Below are positions 17,598 through 26,580 of a stretch of DNA of 64,000 nt, piece by piece (positions within the stretch are counted from its first letter, which is position 1; each line of letters begins with the position of its first letter). A program made the translations under genes and the position numbers. The stretch comes from Mangrovimicrobium sp033283385 (GTDB taxonomy: Bacteria; Pseudomonadota; Gammaproteobacteria; Pseudomonadales; Halieaceae). The notes under the pieces were generated by a model. The model worked only from the letters and a program-made list of their open reading frames with translations. It was not told the origin of the DNA and did not search any database. Location: assembly GCA_033283385.1 (NCBI GenBank), contig JAWMQQ010000002.1, forward strand, positions 496,001 through 560,000, read 5' to 3'.

Positions 17598-19040
17598 CAG
17601 CCGCGCAGCGGCCATGCCGACGGTGAACCAGATCGAGCGCTGGTCGAAGTCCTCACGGCTCACCATGCGCGAGCGCGCGAAGTCCGATTCCAGCATGGTC
17701 TCCACCTGCCGCGCGAAAGCGGCATCCTCCACCAGCAGGGTGATCTCGAAATTCAGCCGGAAGGATCGGTTGTCGAAGTTGGCCGTGCCCACCCCCGCCA
17801 GCTTGTCGTCCATCAGCAGCACCTTCTGGTGCAGGAAGCCGTTGGGATAGCGGTAGACCTGCACGCCCGCGGAGATCAGCTCGCGGGTAAAGGACCAGTT
17901 GGCCAGGCCTACCAGCACCTTGTCCGGTTCGTCGGGAATCAGCACGCGCACGTCCACGCCGTTGAGCGCCGCCAGTTTCAGCGCGGCGGAGATGGCGGCA
18001 TCGGGAACGAAGTAGGGGCTGGTAATCCAGATGCGGCGGCGCGCTGCGACGATGGTCTGCAGGAACATCAGCGCGGTCTCCTCGTACTCGCTCGCCGGGT
18101 CCGAGGGAAATACCAGCACGTCGCTGCTGCCGGGGGTTGTGCCGCTGAACTTCCAGTCGATGTCCAGGTGCTCGCGGGTCGCCCACAACCAGTCGGTGGC
18201 GAAGGCGAGTTCGGCGCCCAGTACCGCGGGTCCCTCGAGGCGGGCGTGGGTGTCGCGCCAGTGGCCGATGTGGGGATCGCGCCCCATGTACTCGTCACCC
18301 ACGTTGTGCCCGCCTATCCAGGCTGCGTCGCCGTCGACGACCACGACCTTGCGGTGGTTGCGGAAATTCAGCTGGAAGCGGTTGCGCCGTCCCTGGGTGG
18401 TGTTGAACGGCGCGGCTCGCACCCCGCTCTGGCGCAGCTGGCGCAGCAGTCCCGAGCGCTGGAAGGGCCGGCTGCCGATCTCGTCGTAGAGCAGGTAGAT
18501 CACCAGGCCATCGCGGGCCTTGTCCGCCAGCACCCGTCCCAGTTCGCGCCCCAGCGCGTCGTCGCGGATGATATAGAACTGGAACAGGATGTATTTCTTC
18601 GCCGCGCGCATGCCCTCGAGCATGCTGGCGAAGGTGGCCGGGCCGTCGACCAGCAGGTCCACGCGATTGCCGGCAGTGGCGGGCATGCGGGTGAGGGCAA
18701 ACAGGCTGGTATAGAGCGGGGTGGTCTGGCCGGCGTCGACCATGTGCTCGCGAACGCTGCCGCTGGCGTGTTCCAGCAGGCGGTGGGCGCCAGCCTCGAT
18801 CTGCTCGCGTTTTTCCAGGTAGCCGTCGAAACGGTTGCGGCCGAAGATCAGGTAGAGGGGCAGGGCGATAAATGGCAGGGAAGCCAGGGAGATGACCCAG
18901 GCGATGGCGCCCTGCGAGGTGCGCGCCTTGAGGATGGCCTCGACGATGCACATCGCCGCCGAGACATACAGCAGGAAAAAGAATATGGCGGCCAGTTGGG
19001 CGAGCAGTCTGCTGTCCAGTTCGGCCGCCACCGTGCTCAA
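17580..19040 (-). CDS. cls: Cardiolipin synthase (PLD family)
   Basis: Makes cardiolipin from phosphatidylglycerol in the inner membrane. The 486-residue protein has two N-terminal membrane helices (about residues 12-35 and 45-64) and two phospholipase-D HKD motifs. The first is around NHRKVVVVDGDAAWIGGHN, preceded by Arg/Asn rather than the usual start; the second is LHQKVLLMDDKLAGVGTANFDNRS. The TTG start at 19040 overlaps the TGA of the upstream phosphatase gene (TTGA), implying coupling. Confidence 0.92.
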   Translation of the reverse strand: MSTVAAELDSRLLAQLAAIFFFLLYVSAAMCIVEAILKARTSQGAIAWVISLASLPFIALPLYLIFGRNRFDGYLEKREQIEAGAHRLLEHASGSVREHMVDAGQTTPLYTSLFALTRMPATAGNRVDLLVDGPATFASMLEGMRAAKKYILFQFYIIRDDALGRELGRVLADKARDGLVIYLLYDEIGSRPFQRSGLLRQLRQSGVRAAPFNTTQGRRNRFQLNFRNHRKVVVVDGDAAWIGGHNVGDEYMGRDPHIGHWRDTHARLEGPAVLGAELAFATDWLWATREHLDIDWKFSGTTPGSSDVLVFPSDPASEYEETALMFLQTIVAARRRIWITSPYFVPDAAISAALKLAALNGVDVRVLIPDEPDKVLVGLANWSFTRELISAGVQVYRYPNGFLHQKVLLMDDKLAGVGTANFDNRSFRLNFEITLLVEDAAFARQVETMLESDFARSRMVSREDFDQRSIWFTVGMAAARLLAPVL

Positions 19041-19936
19041 TCCAGGAGTTGCGCCCGCAGCCGGGCCTGCTTGTCAGCGCTCAGGCCGAGGCCGTCGCGC
19101 AGGTAGTTGTCGAAGCTGCCGTACTGCTCGTCGATGGCCTGGAATGAGGCGCGCAGCCAGCTCTCGCGCACGCCCAGCAGCACGCTGACCTTTTCCTCGG
19201 CCTCTTCGCCCTTGGTCAGCTTGAGCATCATCATGCTGGTCCTGCGGGCGCGCAACTCGCTGTCACCGGAGGCCATGTAGTCCCGGTAGATGACGTCCTC
19301 GGGCACGCCCAGCAGGCGCAGCAGGACGGCGGAGGCGAAGCCGGTGCGGTCCTTGCCGGCGGTGCAGTGCCAGACTACCGGGCGGCCGTCCGCGGTGACC
19401 AGTTCGTCGAAAAACGCCGCGTATTGCGGGGTGAAGGTCGTGGCGAAACTGCGGTAGGCCTGGGTCATTATCGCGTCGGGGTCGAGCGCCGAGTAATCGC
19501 CCGAGTCCATCGCCTGCTTGACCTGGTTGAACATGGCATTGTTGCCTGCGTCCAGCATCGGCAGGTTCATGACCTCGAACGAGTGACCCTCGGGCAACTG
19601 GTCCGGCGCGTCGTCGCGTTCCTGCTTGGAGCGGAAATCCACCAGTGCGAAGAGGTTGAGGCGCTGCAGGCCCTGCTGGTCGGCGCGACTGGCCTCGCCG
19701 AGGTTGCCGGCGCGGTAGAGTACGCCCCAGCGCACGTGCTTGCCGTCCGCCGCCGGGTAGCCGCCGAGGTCGCGAAAGTTGTTGATGCCCTCGAAGTTGA
19801 GCACACGGTGGTCAGCGCGCTCGGCGGCCGGAAGTTCGGCGGGAACCTGCAGCGGCGTGCCGGGGATAAACTGGATTACGCCGACGACGAGCGCCGCGAC
19901 GGCCAACGCGGACCAGTAAAGTGGTTTCTTGTTCAT
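19037..19936 (-). CDS. Membrane-anchored or exported tyrosine phosphatase (IphP/LipA type)
   Basis: The 299-residue protein starts with ATG 19936 and has an N-terminal hydrophobic stretch (about residues 8-24) that is either a signal peptide or an anchor. The catalytic loop HCTAGKDRTGFA holds the nucleophile C171 and R177 of the CX5R motif, and FRDLGGYPAADG near residue 54 is the usual N-terminal signature of this family. Substrates may be phosphotyrosine or phosphoinositide-like; none is indicated. It is coupled to cls downstream. A frame open far upstream on this strand is a shadow of the next, divergent gene. Confidence 0.9.
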   Translation of the reverse strand: MNKKPLYWSALAVAALVVGVIQFIPGTPLQVPAELPAAERADHRVLNFEGINNFRDLGGYPAADGKHVRWGVLYRAGNLGEASRADQQGLQRLNLFALVDFRSKQERDDAPDQLPEGHSFEVMNLPMLDAGNNAMFNQVKQAMDSGDYSALDPDAIMTQAYRSFATTFTPQYAAFFDELVTADGRPVVWHCTAGKDRTGFASAVLLRLLGVPEDVIYRDYMASGDSELRARRTSMMMLKLTKGEEAEEKVSVLLGVRESWLRASFQAIDEQYGSFDNYLRDGLGLSADKQARLRAQLLD

Positions 19937-20067
19937 ACTGCCTGTAGATGCTTGCGGATAGTTTTTCGCGAGGATAGCACCGTCGCGCGACGAGCGCACC
20001 GCGGCCTGGCCGGCGCCCGGCTCGTGGCGGGCGGCTGGGGTCAGTATTGCGCAGCGGGCGAATCCCC

Positions 20068-20081
20068 TATAATTCGCTGCG
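20068..20081 (+). promoter_or_regulatory. Perfect -10 box immediately upstream of a GTG start
   Basis: TATAAT occupies 20068-20073 and the GTG start of the next gene is at 20081. A transcript starting 7-8 bases past the -10 would begin at or next to the GTG, leaving no ribosome site. The -35 region is weak (TTGCGC at 20047-20052 with a 15-base spacer). Confidence 0.4.
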
Positions 20082-22639
20082 TGAAAGCCCTCGACAAACA
20101 CTTCAGCGAGATCGGCACCTGCCTGGTGGTGATCGATCGCGCGGACGGTATCGTGCTCGACTACTTCGGGCAGCTGCCGTTTCCCACAGCCGACGGCGTG
20201 CGCGGCCGCGACTGGCGCGATGCGCTCGGCATTCCCGCGGACAGCGGCGCGGTGATTGCCCAGGCGCTGGCGTCCGGTGTGGCGGCGGCGCTGCCGCCAA
20301 CCATTGCCGGCAGCGACGCCGACCAGGACTTCGTCATGGGCGGCATGCTGGTGCCACAGCAGTGGCAGGGCGCCGAGGCGGTACTGCTGTTCCTGCGCGA
20401 ACTGACCCTGCCCGCCGGCTCCAACCCGGATACCGAGATCCAGCCCCAGGACATCGTCGCCATTCTCGGCGTCGACCGGCTTGAGTTCAGCCCCTCCTGG
20501 GGAACCGCCGAGACCGAGCGCCTGATGATGGACCTGCGCAGCGGGCTGCAGCAGATACTGCGGGAGCAGGACTGGCTGGGCCTGCCCGAGGGCGCGACGA
20601 TCACGGTCATCCTGCGAGACCTCGAACCCGAGGCGGCCCTGGATATCAGCCGCGCCCTGCTTTCCCACCTGCACCAGCGCCTGCGCGGCCGCGAGGTCGG
20701 CGCGCATTTCGCCCGCGCCTGTATCGGCCTCGCCCAGCGGCTGGACGGGCAGACCGCGCTGTCGGCGCTGGTGGCAGCCAACAGCGCCCTGCTGCAGGCG
20801 CAGGCCGGCGGCGAGGAACGCATCCGCTTTTCCAGCCCCTGGGATCCGCAGGGCATTGCCGCGCGCGCACTCAACGCCACCGGCGCATTTCGCGACAGCG
20901 CAACCGACCCCGGCGCGCGGGCCTACCTGCTGGCGCTGACCGCGCTGCCGGCGCGGCGCGCGCCGGAATTCGCCGAGCAGGCGCTGCAGCTGACGCTGGA
21001 ACAGCCGGGATTGCAGGCCGGTGCGCTGTTGCGCTGGGCGGCGGATGGCGAGCCGGAGGCGGTGTGCGCGGCGACAGCGTCTGGCGGGGAGGTCAAGCTG
21101 CTGGCCGCAGGCAAGCTCTCCCGATCGCTGCAGCAGGCCCTGCGCCGCCTGCAGCGCGAATTCGTGGTGGCGCCGCAGCCGCTGGACGAGGCCGGCACCG
21201 CCCTGCTGGCTCTGCCGGGCGCCGCCCGCAACTGGGGTTACCTGCTGTTGCTGGACACGGCCCCGGAGCAGCGCGGCTTCCGCCCCGGCGCCGCGGCCCT
21301 GCAATACCTCGGCGCCAGCTGCAGCGAGTTGTTCGGCCGCGCACCCGGGGCAGGTGTGCCCGCCGCCACGGAAATGCCGGCGCGGGAAATGGAAAAAGGG
21401 ATCGAGGGCTACGTACTGGACAACATGGAGGGCGCCATCGACCAGGCGGTGTTCCTCGCCAGGGTCGATATCCCGGTGGCGGTCATCGGCGAGCAGGGCA
21501 CCGGCAAGCTGTACGTGGCGCAGGTGGTGCACAGCCAGTCCGGCGGCGCGGCCGGCGACCTGGTGCGCCTGGATTGCCGCAGCTTCCGCAACCGCGCCGA
21601 GGCCTGGGCGCGCATCAGCCGCGAACTGCACGAGGGCGAGGGACGCACCATCGTGTTCAAGTCGCCGCAGTTACTGCACTCGGACATCCAGGCGCGGCTG
21701 GCCCGCCAGCTCGCCACCCGCACCGCCAGCGACGAGCAGGGCGGCACCCACTACCTCGCCCACAACCGCTATATCGCGCTGTTTCCGGTGGACCCGGCCC
21801 GGCTGGTGGCCAGCGGCGAGCTGGACCCCCGCCTTGCCAGCGTGTTCGCCGGCTACCCCATCCTGGTGCCACCGCTGCGCGAGCGTCGCCGCGCGGTGCT
21901 GCGCTGGGCGCACAAGATTCTCGAGCAGGAGAGCGCCCGCAGCGACCGGCGCATGCTGGGTTTCACGCCGGACGCGGAGCAGGCCCTGCAGGAGCACAAC
22001 TGGCCGGGCAATATCAGCGAGATGCGCGAGATCATCCGCAATGCCCTGACCCGCACCGACAAGGACTGGCTGACGCCGGTGGACCTCGGCCTCTACCTCG
22101 GTATCACGCCGGACGGCCGCGCCGCCCAGGCCCGGGAGCGTCCCTTCCTGGAGATGCTGCAGGAGCAGGCCGAGGACGAGCCGCGGTACGCGCCCTCTAT
22201 CCAGGAGGAGCTGCGGCTGGCGCTGGGCCAGGCGCTGGCCGCCTCGCTGGAGACCGGCATGCTGCGGCCGCTGGGCGCCTGGCTGGACGACGAGATCATC
22301 GACGCCGCCTGCGAGCGCTTCGGCGAGGACGCCCGCGGCGCCGCGGAATTCCTGCAGACCCGCACCCGCAATATCGGCCGCTGGCTGCCCAGGGTGCGCG
22401 AGCGCCAGGCGGAGCGCGAGGGCAGCCTGCTGTGGCAGGAGTCGCGCCGGATAGCGCGGCAGTGGATACTGGAGACCGGCTCGCTGCCGCAGCCACCGCA
22501 GCAGATCGCCGAGGAGATGCTGCTGGCGCTGGTCCTGCAGGAGTGCGACGGGGTCAGCGTGGCGGACCGGGCGAAGATCATGGGCGTATCCACGCCCACC
22601 TACCAGAAGCGGCTCAAACAACTGCTACAGGACGCCTGA
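20081..22639 (+). CDS. Pseudo sigma-54 activator: degenerate GGDEF-like domain, inactive AAA+ domain, Fis-type helix-turn-helix
   Basis: From GTG 20081 the product has 852 residues. Residues about 140-260 resemble a diguanylate cyclase domain without a GGDEF motif (ending AQAGGEERIRF). Residues about 430-690 follow the NtrC AAA+ fold: Walker A GEQGTGK, PPLRERR and NWPGNISEMREII. The sigma-54 contact loop GAFTGA is missing and the Walker B FLDE is replaced by IVFKSPQ, so neither ATP hydrolysis nor sigma-54 activation is expected. A Fis-like HTH closes the protein (VADRAKIMGVSTPTYQKRL). It probably binds DNA as a non-catalytic regulator of the adjacent Chp-like cluster; that role is inference. 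Confidence 0.8.
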   Translation: MKALDKHFSEIGTCLVVIDRADGIVLDYFGQLPFPTADGVRGRDWRDALGIPADSGAVIAQALASGVAAALPPTIAGSDADQDFVMGGMLVPQQWQGAEAVLLFLRELTLPAGSNPDTEIQPQDIVAILGVDRLEFSPSWGTAETERLMMDLRSGLQQILREQDWLGLPEGATITVILRDLEPEAALDISRALLSHLHQRLRGREVGAHFARACIGLAQRLDGQTALSALVAANSALLQAQAGGEERIRFSSPWDPQGIAARALNATGAFRDSATDPGARAYLLALTALPARRAPEFAEQALQLTLEQPGLQAGALLRWAADGEPEAVCAATASGGEVKLLAAGKLSRSLQQALRRLQREFVVAPQPLDEAGTALLALPGAARNWGYLLLLDTAPEQRGFRPGAAALQYLGASCSELFGRAPGAGVPAATEMPAREMEKGIEGYVLDNMEGAIDQAVFLARVDIPVAVIGEQGTGKLYVAQVVHSQSGGAAGDLVRLDCRSFRNRAEAWARISRELHEGEGRTIVFKSPQLLHSDIQARLARQLATRTASDEQGGTHYLAHNRYIALFPVDPARLVASGELDPRLASVFAGYPILVPPLRERRRAVLRWAHKILEQESARSDRRMLGFTPDAEQALQEHNWPGNISEMREIIRNALTRTDKDWLTPVDLGLYLGITPDGRAAQARERPFLEMLQEQAEDEPRYAPSIQEELRLALGQALAASLETGMLRPLGAWLDDEIIDAACERFGEDARGAAEFLQTRTRNIGRWLPRVRERQAEREGSLLWQESRRIARQWILETGSLPQPPQQIAEEMLLALVLQECDGVSVADRAKIMGVSTPTYQKRLKQLLQDA

Positions 22640-22649
22640 CGAGGACGAC

Positions 22650-23225
22650 ATGGCCGAGACGACAAGCGGCGGTACACTGGATGACCACGCGGCGCAGTTC
22701 GCCAAAATGGCGGAGGAGGGGCCGCCCACCAGCCTGGGCTTCTCCGCCCGCCTGAACATGTTGTGGGACCTGGCCGGCGTGGCGCCCTCGCTGTTCGAGG
22801 GCCGGGTGCTGGGCATCATCGCCATCAACCCCCAGTGGCGCGAATCCGAGGTGCGCAAGTGGCTGCAGAAGGACCTGCTGCCGCCGCTTCAGGACCTGCG
22901 CAACATGGTGCGCTTCCTGGTCGCCCAGCTGGACCAGGCCCAGGACGCCAACCGCTGGGAGGCCTTCCTGATCTACGGCTCGCCGGTGGTGTCATCGCCG
23001 GTCAACCACGCCATGTACCGCGAGGACCAGGTGCGCCGTGAGATCGCCTCGCTGATCTTCGCCCAGGTTACCGACGAGTACAGCATCCCGCCGGCCGCCT
23101 ACGACGCCGACCGGGCCTTCCAGCGCTGCCTCGCCCTGATGCACAAGTTCAACATCTACGAGCTGCAGGATTTCCAGCCCGGACACCTCGAGCCCTTCAA
23201 GAACTACATGTTCCCCAGCGAGTAG
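22650..23225 (+). CDS. Unknown soluble protein between pseudo-activator and Chp-like cluster
   Basis: I do not recognise this 191-residue protein. It has no signal peptide or membrane helix. The centre is rich in Trp, Arg and Leu (WRESEVRKWLQKDLLPPLQDLRN on a likely amphipathic helix), and the C-terminus ends in FKNYMFPSE. It starts 10 bases after the pseudo-activator with a GAGGACGAC ribosome site, so the two are one operon. After it there are 214 bases before the receiver gene, which hold two direct repeats but no clear promoter. Confidence 0.7.
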   Translation: MAETTSGGTLDDHAAQFAKMAEEGPPTSLGFSARLNMLWDLAGVAPSLFEGRVLGIIAINPQWRESEVRKWLQKDLLPPLQDLRNMVRFLVAQLDQAQDANRWEAFLIYGSPVVSSPVNHAMYREDQVRREIASLIFAQVTDEYSIPPAAYDADRAFQRCLALMHKFNIYELQDFQPGHLEPFKNYMFPSE

Positions 23226-23329
23226 GCACTGCGCCTGCAGGCCGCGCCAGCCGCGGGCTATCCTCCGGACGAGGGTATATTGCAGGCGCGGCGGCGCAGA
23301 CTGTGCTGCCGGTCACAAACTCGCGTCCT

Positions 23330-23348
23330 TTCTCCAGATTTCTCCAGT
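23330..23348 (+). repeat. Direct repeat upstream of the Chp-like operon
   Basis: TTTCTCCAG occurs at 23330-23338 and again at 23340-23348, a 10-base period that places both copies on the same face of the helix. It lies about 90 bases upstream of the PilG-like receiver gene and could be a regulator site. Two copies of 9 bases can also arise by chance. Confidence 0.35.
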
Positions 23349-23439
23349 TTTTGGTTGCCGCTTCTCCCCCTGCTCGAAATACTGCCTCAGTACATCCCGA
23401 AATATCGACTCACGGCACCGAGAACAACTGAGGGCGACA

Positions 23440-23850
23440 ATGAGCGACGAACAGCAAGAAATGGATATAAGCGGCGTCAAGATCGCCATTATTGACGACG
23501 CCAAGACCATCCGCATGATGATGTCCCACACCCTCCGGGGAATGGGCTGTGAAGTGGAGTGCGCCGAGGACGGCTACAAGGCCCTGGGCATGTTGCGCCG
23601 CTTCAAGCCGGACCTGATCTTCCTCGACATCACCATGCCGGAACTGGACGGCTACCAGACCTGCACCCTGATCCGCAACGCGGAGGACACCCGCAACACC
23701 CCGGTGGTGATGCTCTCGTCCTCCGACGGTATTTTCGACATCGCCAAGGGCCAGGCGCGCGGCGCCACCGCCCACGTGACCAAGATTCCGCCGGAGAGCG
23801 TGCTGCGCCAACTGATCCATACCCACACCAAGCAGCGCAAGGTCGCCTGA
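23440..23850 (+). CDS. PilG-like single-domain response regulator
   Basis: A 136-residue receiver. The acidic pocket is in IAIIDDAKT, the phosphoacceptor is D63 in LIFLDITMPELDGYQTC, the switch Ser is in VVMLSSSDG, and the Lys is in VTKIPPES. The segment PELDGYQTCTLIRN and the SSSDG run are close to PilG of the twitching-motility Chp system. The usual KPF is KIP here, a small deviation. It is the first gene of the chemosensory run, 10 bases before the CheW-like gene. In Pseudomonas PilG controls pilus extension; the output here is unknown. Confidence 0.88.
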   Translation: MSDEQQEMDISGVKIAIIDDAKTIRMMMSHTLRGMGCEVECAEDGYKALGMLRRFKPDLIFLDITMPELDGYQTCTLIRNAEDTRNTPVVMLSSSDGIFDIAKGQARGATAHVTKIPPESVLRQLIHTHTKQRKVA

Positions 23851-23860
23851 GGGGGCGAAC

Positions 23861-24424
23861 GTGAATTCTCCCGCCCTGCAGGCCCTGGACGCACTGGAGA
23901 GGCGCTATGCGAGCGAAGCGGTCGCAGCCCCGGTGCAGAGCCACCAGCGCAACGACTGGGTAGGTACCAGCCTGGGCATCGCCGGAGTGCCGCTATTGGT
24001 CGGCGAGGGCCAGTTGCAGGAGATTATCGAGACGCCGCGCGTGATGGCGATCCCTGGCACCAAGCCCTGGGTCATGGGCGTGGGTTCTCACCAGGGCGGA
24101 CTGATACCCATCCTGAGCGGTGACGTGTTCTTTCGCAAGCGCCCCTACAGCGGTCGTCCGCGCGAATTCTGCATGGTGCTGCGCCGCCCGGGATTCCACT
24201 TCGGGATCACCCTCAGCGCGCTGGAGCGGGACATGAAATTCCCCGTGGAACAACGGGACATGGAGCGGGCCGTCGATCCCGATTTCGCCGCCTACACGGT
24301 CGGCGGATTCGCCGACGGTGAGCGCTTCCTGGCAATACTGGACATCGACAGCCTGATCGCGGACAGCGATTTCGCCAATGCCGCCGCCAACGAGGCGGGC
24401 ACAAACGAGGTGATGAAGGAATGA
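23861..24424 (+). CDS. PilI-like CheW adaptor
   Basis: A 187-residue protein starting at GTG 23861. It contains a CheW fold from about residue 35 to 155: a start strand GIAGVPLLVGEGQLQEII, then VMAIPGTKPWVMGVGSHQGGLIPIL, where CheW proteins have the PG..W..G..N.RG..IP segment. It should couple the receptor to the CheA kinase at the membrane. The GSHQGG in place of the common GNLRG or NVRG suggests a specialised receptor contact. The gene ends in ATGA with the receptor gene. Confidence 0.85.
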   Translation: MNSPALQALDALERRYASEAVAAPVQSHQRNDWVGTSLGIAGVPLLVGEGQLQEIIETPRVMAIPGTKPWVMGVGSHQGGLIPILSGDVFFRKRPYSGRPREFCMVLRRPGFHFGITLSALERDMKFPVEQRDMERAVDPDFAAYTVGGFADGERFLAILDIDSLIADSDFANAAANEAGTNEVMKE

Positions 24425-26514
24425 CTGGGACAAAAAAGCCGGGCGCGGCCAAGATGCGCAATCTCCTCATGGGCCTCGGTGCGGTCGCCTGTCTGGCCGC
24501 ACTGGGTTACAGCTTCTTCGTCATCGACAGGGAGGTCGGCGCTGAGGACCAGTACGCGCAGGTCTCCGACAAGCTCGCCAGCCTCGCGCGCGAGGTGGCG
24601 ATCGCCGCTCGCGGCACCGCGAAGGGCGAACAGGCGGCTTTCGACACGCTGGGGGCGAAGACCCAGCAGTTCGAGCTGCAACTGGGCATGCTCGATTCGG
24701 GCGAGCTGAACCAGCAGCTGAGCATGATCGACCTCAACTGGCAGCCGGTGAAGCGCGCGGTGAAGACGCTGACCGACGCCGCCCCGCGCGCGGTATTCGT
24801 GGAGGACACCGCGGCGCAGCTGGATGAGAATGTGGGCACCATGCAGAAGGAGTTGACCGCGGTGGTCAGCCTGCTGCAGCGCAGCTCCGTTTCCGCGGAT
24901 ACCCTGGTGGCCGCGCAGAAAGCGCCCTGGTTGCTCGAGCGCATGGCCCGCAACCTGGACCGCATCCAGGCCGGTGACGCGGACAACCAGGTGGCCGCCG
25001 ACGAGTTCCGCTCCGATTCCAGCGATTTCAACCGCATCGTCGAGGGCCTGACCCGCGGCGATGAGCTGACCGGCGTCCAGAAAGTGTCCAACGCGGCCGC
25101 CATCGAGTCGCTGAGCAAGGCCTACCGCCTGTTCTCGCCGCTGGCCAGTTCCGTGGATCGCATCGCCGGCGCCGCCACCGACCTGCGCCAGGCCGCCGCC
25201 GCGCGCGACGCCATCGACGAGAGCAGCATCGCCCTGAATACCGCCATCGCCGACCTGCAATCCGCGGTCAACAGCCTGGCCGTGGGCCGCCTGTACAGCA
25301 GCGGCAACCTGCTGGCGCTGTTCGTCGCCCCGGGCGTGCTGGCCATCGGCCTGCTGCTGGCAATGTTTATCGGCCAGCGCCGCCGCGACAGCGACACCAG
25401 CGCAGGCATCCAGGACATCAACACCGCGCTGGAGCGAATCGCCAGCGGCGACCTCACCGCCGCCGCGTCCGAGGACAATTCCGTGACCGGCGAGATCGCC
25501 CACGGCCTGAACGGCACCACCGCCCGCCAGTGCCAGCTGATCCGCGAGGTGCGCACGCCCTTCGAGGCCTCGGTCTCGGCGATCGACAGCATCCGCAACA
25601 GCGCCCGCGCCCAGGTACAGAAGGGCCGCGAGCTGACCCGCTCGGTCGTCGAGTCCACCACGACGGCCACCGAGATGGTGCGCACCAGCGAGGAGATCAA
25701 GACAGCCACCGCCCGCGCGGCCGAGACCTCGGACCGCAACTGCCGCAAGGTGGCCCAGGGTTACGAGCTGACCAAGGACATGTCCAAGGCCTCCGTCGAC
25801 GTGCGCGAGTCCGTACAGGAAACCTCCAAGTCGGCCAAGCGCCAGAGCGAGCTGATCCAGTCGGTGACCGCGGCGGCCGAGTACATCCAGACCCTGAACA
25901 CCAAGATCTCGGTGGTGGCGATCAACACCCGGATCGAGGCAGAGAAAGCCGGCGAATACGGCCGTCCCTTCCTCGGTATCGCCGAGTCCATCGCCGACCT
26001 GCTGCGCGAGGCAGAAGAAGAGGGCCGCAAGATCATTTCCGAGGTGCGCATGCTGCAGAACATGTCCGCGGACAACCTCGCCAGCATGGAGACAACCGTG
26101 GGCACGGTCGTGACCATCCTCGAGTACATCGAGCGCCTGGACAGCTCGCTGGAGGAGATCAACGCCGGTTCTACCGCGATCAGCGACATCATCTCCAACG
26201 TCGACGACGCCGCCGGCAAGTCCGCGGTCAGCGCGCTGCACATGAGCAGCTCCATGTCCGAGATCCGCGACCGCAATATCGAGATCAGCGAGCTCAATGA
26301 ATTCGCGCAGAAAGGCGTGGCCGCGCTGCAGAACTCTATCCGCGATGCAGCCCGCAGCCTCGGCCAGTTCCGTATCGACGCCAACAGCGCCTATGACATC
26401 GCCCCGCCGAGCGGCGAGGTGGAAGACCTCGAGAGCTTCCGTGCGGCGACCCAGGTGTATGTCGAAGACGAAGTCAGCGCCCCGGAGGGCGCCGAGAAGA
26501 AACGCGCGATTTGA
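24421..26514 (+). CDS. PilJ-like methyl-accepting receptor with divergent signalling tip
   Basis: A 697-residue receptor: membrane helix at about residues 14-33, a periplasmic helical PilJ-type region with repeated segments, a second helix at about 297-317, HAMP-like region to about 375, then a long coiled coil. The hairpin tip keeps AIN, IEA, KAGE and GRPF, equivalent to ALN-AAIEAARAGE-GRGF in classical receptors, but the preceding QTNLL is TKISV and the conserved tip Arg is Lys. A CheW partner that is itself divergent lies directly upstream. No CheR/PilK or CheB/ChpB gene is nearby. It overlaps the CheW gene by 4 bases. Confidence 0.88.
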   Translation: MTGTKKPGAAKMRNLLMGLGAVACLAALGYSFFVIDREVGAEDQYAQVSDKLASLAREVAIAARGTAKGEQAAFDTLGAKTQQFELQLGMLDSGELNQQLSMIDLNWQPVKRAVKTLTDAAPRAVFVEDTAAQLDENVGTMQKELTAVVSLLQRSSVSADTLVAAQKAPWLLERMARNLDRIQAGDADNQVAADEFRSDSSDFNRIVEGLTRGDELTGVQKVSNAAAIESLSKAYRLFSPLASSVDRIAGAATDLRQAAAARDAIDESSIALNTAIADLQSAVNSLAVGRLYSSGNLLALFVAPGVLAIGLLLAMFIGQRRRDSDTSAGIQDINTALERIASGDLTAAASEDNSVTGEIAHGLNGTTARQCQLIREVRTPFEASVSAIDSIRNSARAQVQKGRELTRSVVESTTTATEMVRTSEEIKTATARAAETSDRNCRKVAQGYELTKDMSKASVDVRESVQETSKSAKRQSELIQSVTAAAEYIQTLNTKISVVAINTRIEAEKAGEYGRPFLGIAESIADLLREAEEEGRKIISEVRMLQNMSADNLASMETTVGTVVTILEYIERLDSSLEEINAGSTAISDIISNVDDAAGKSAVSALHMSSSMSEIRDRNIEISELNEFAQKGVAALQNSIRDAARSLGQFRIDANSAYDIAPPSGEVEDLESFRAATQVYVEDEVSAPEGAEKKRAI

Positions 26515-26580
26515 TAATAAGACCGCGGCGGCATAACCCATGCACCGCCGTATGCAGCAGATGAAACCGGAGGTTTGGCT

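Noticed and set aside
19037..21631. An 864-residue protein on the minus strand
   Set aside because: Only the part from 19936 down encodes the phosphatase. The rest is antisense to the pseudo-activator gene.
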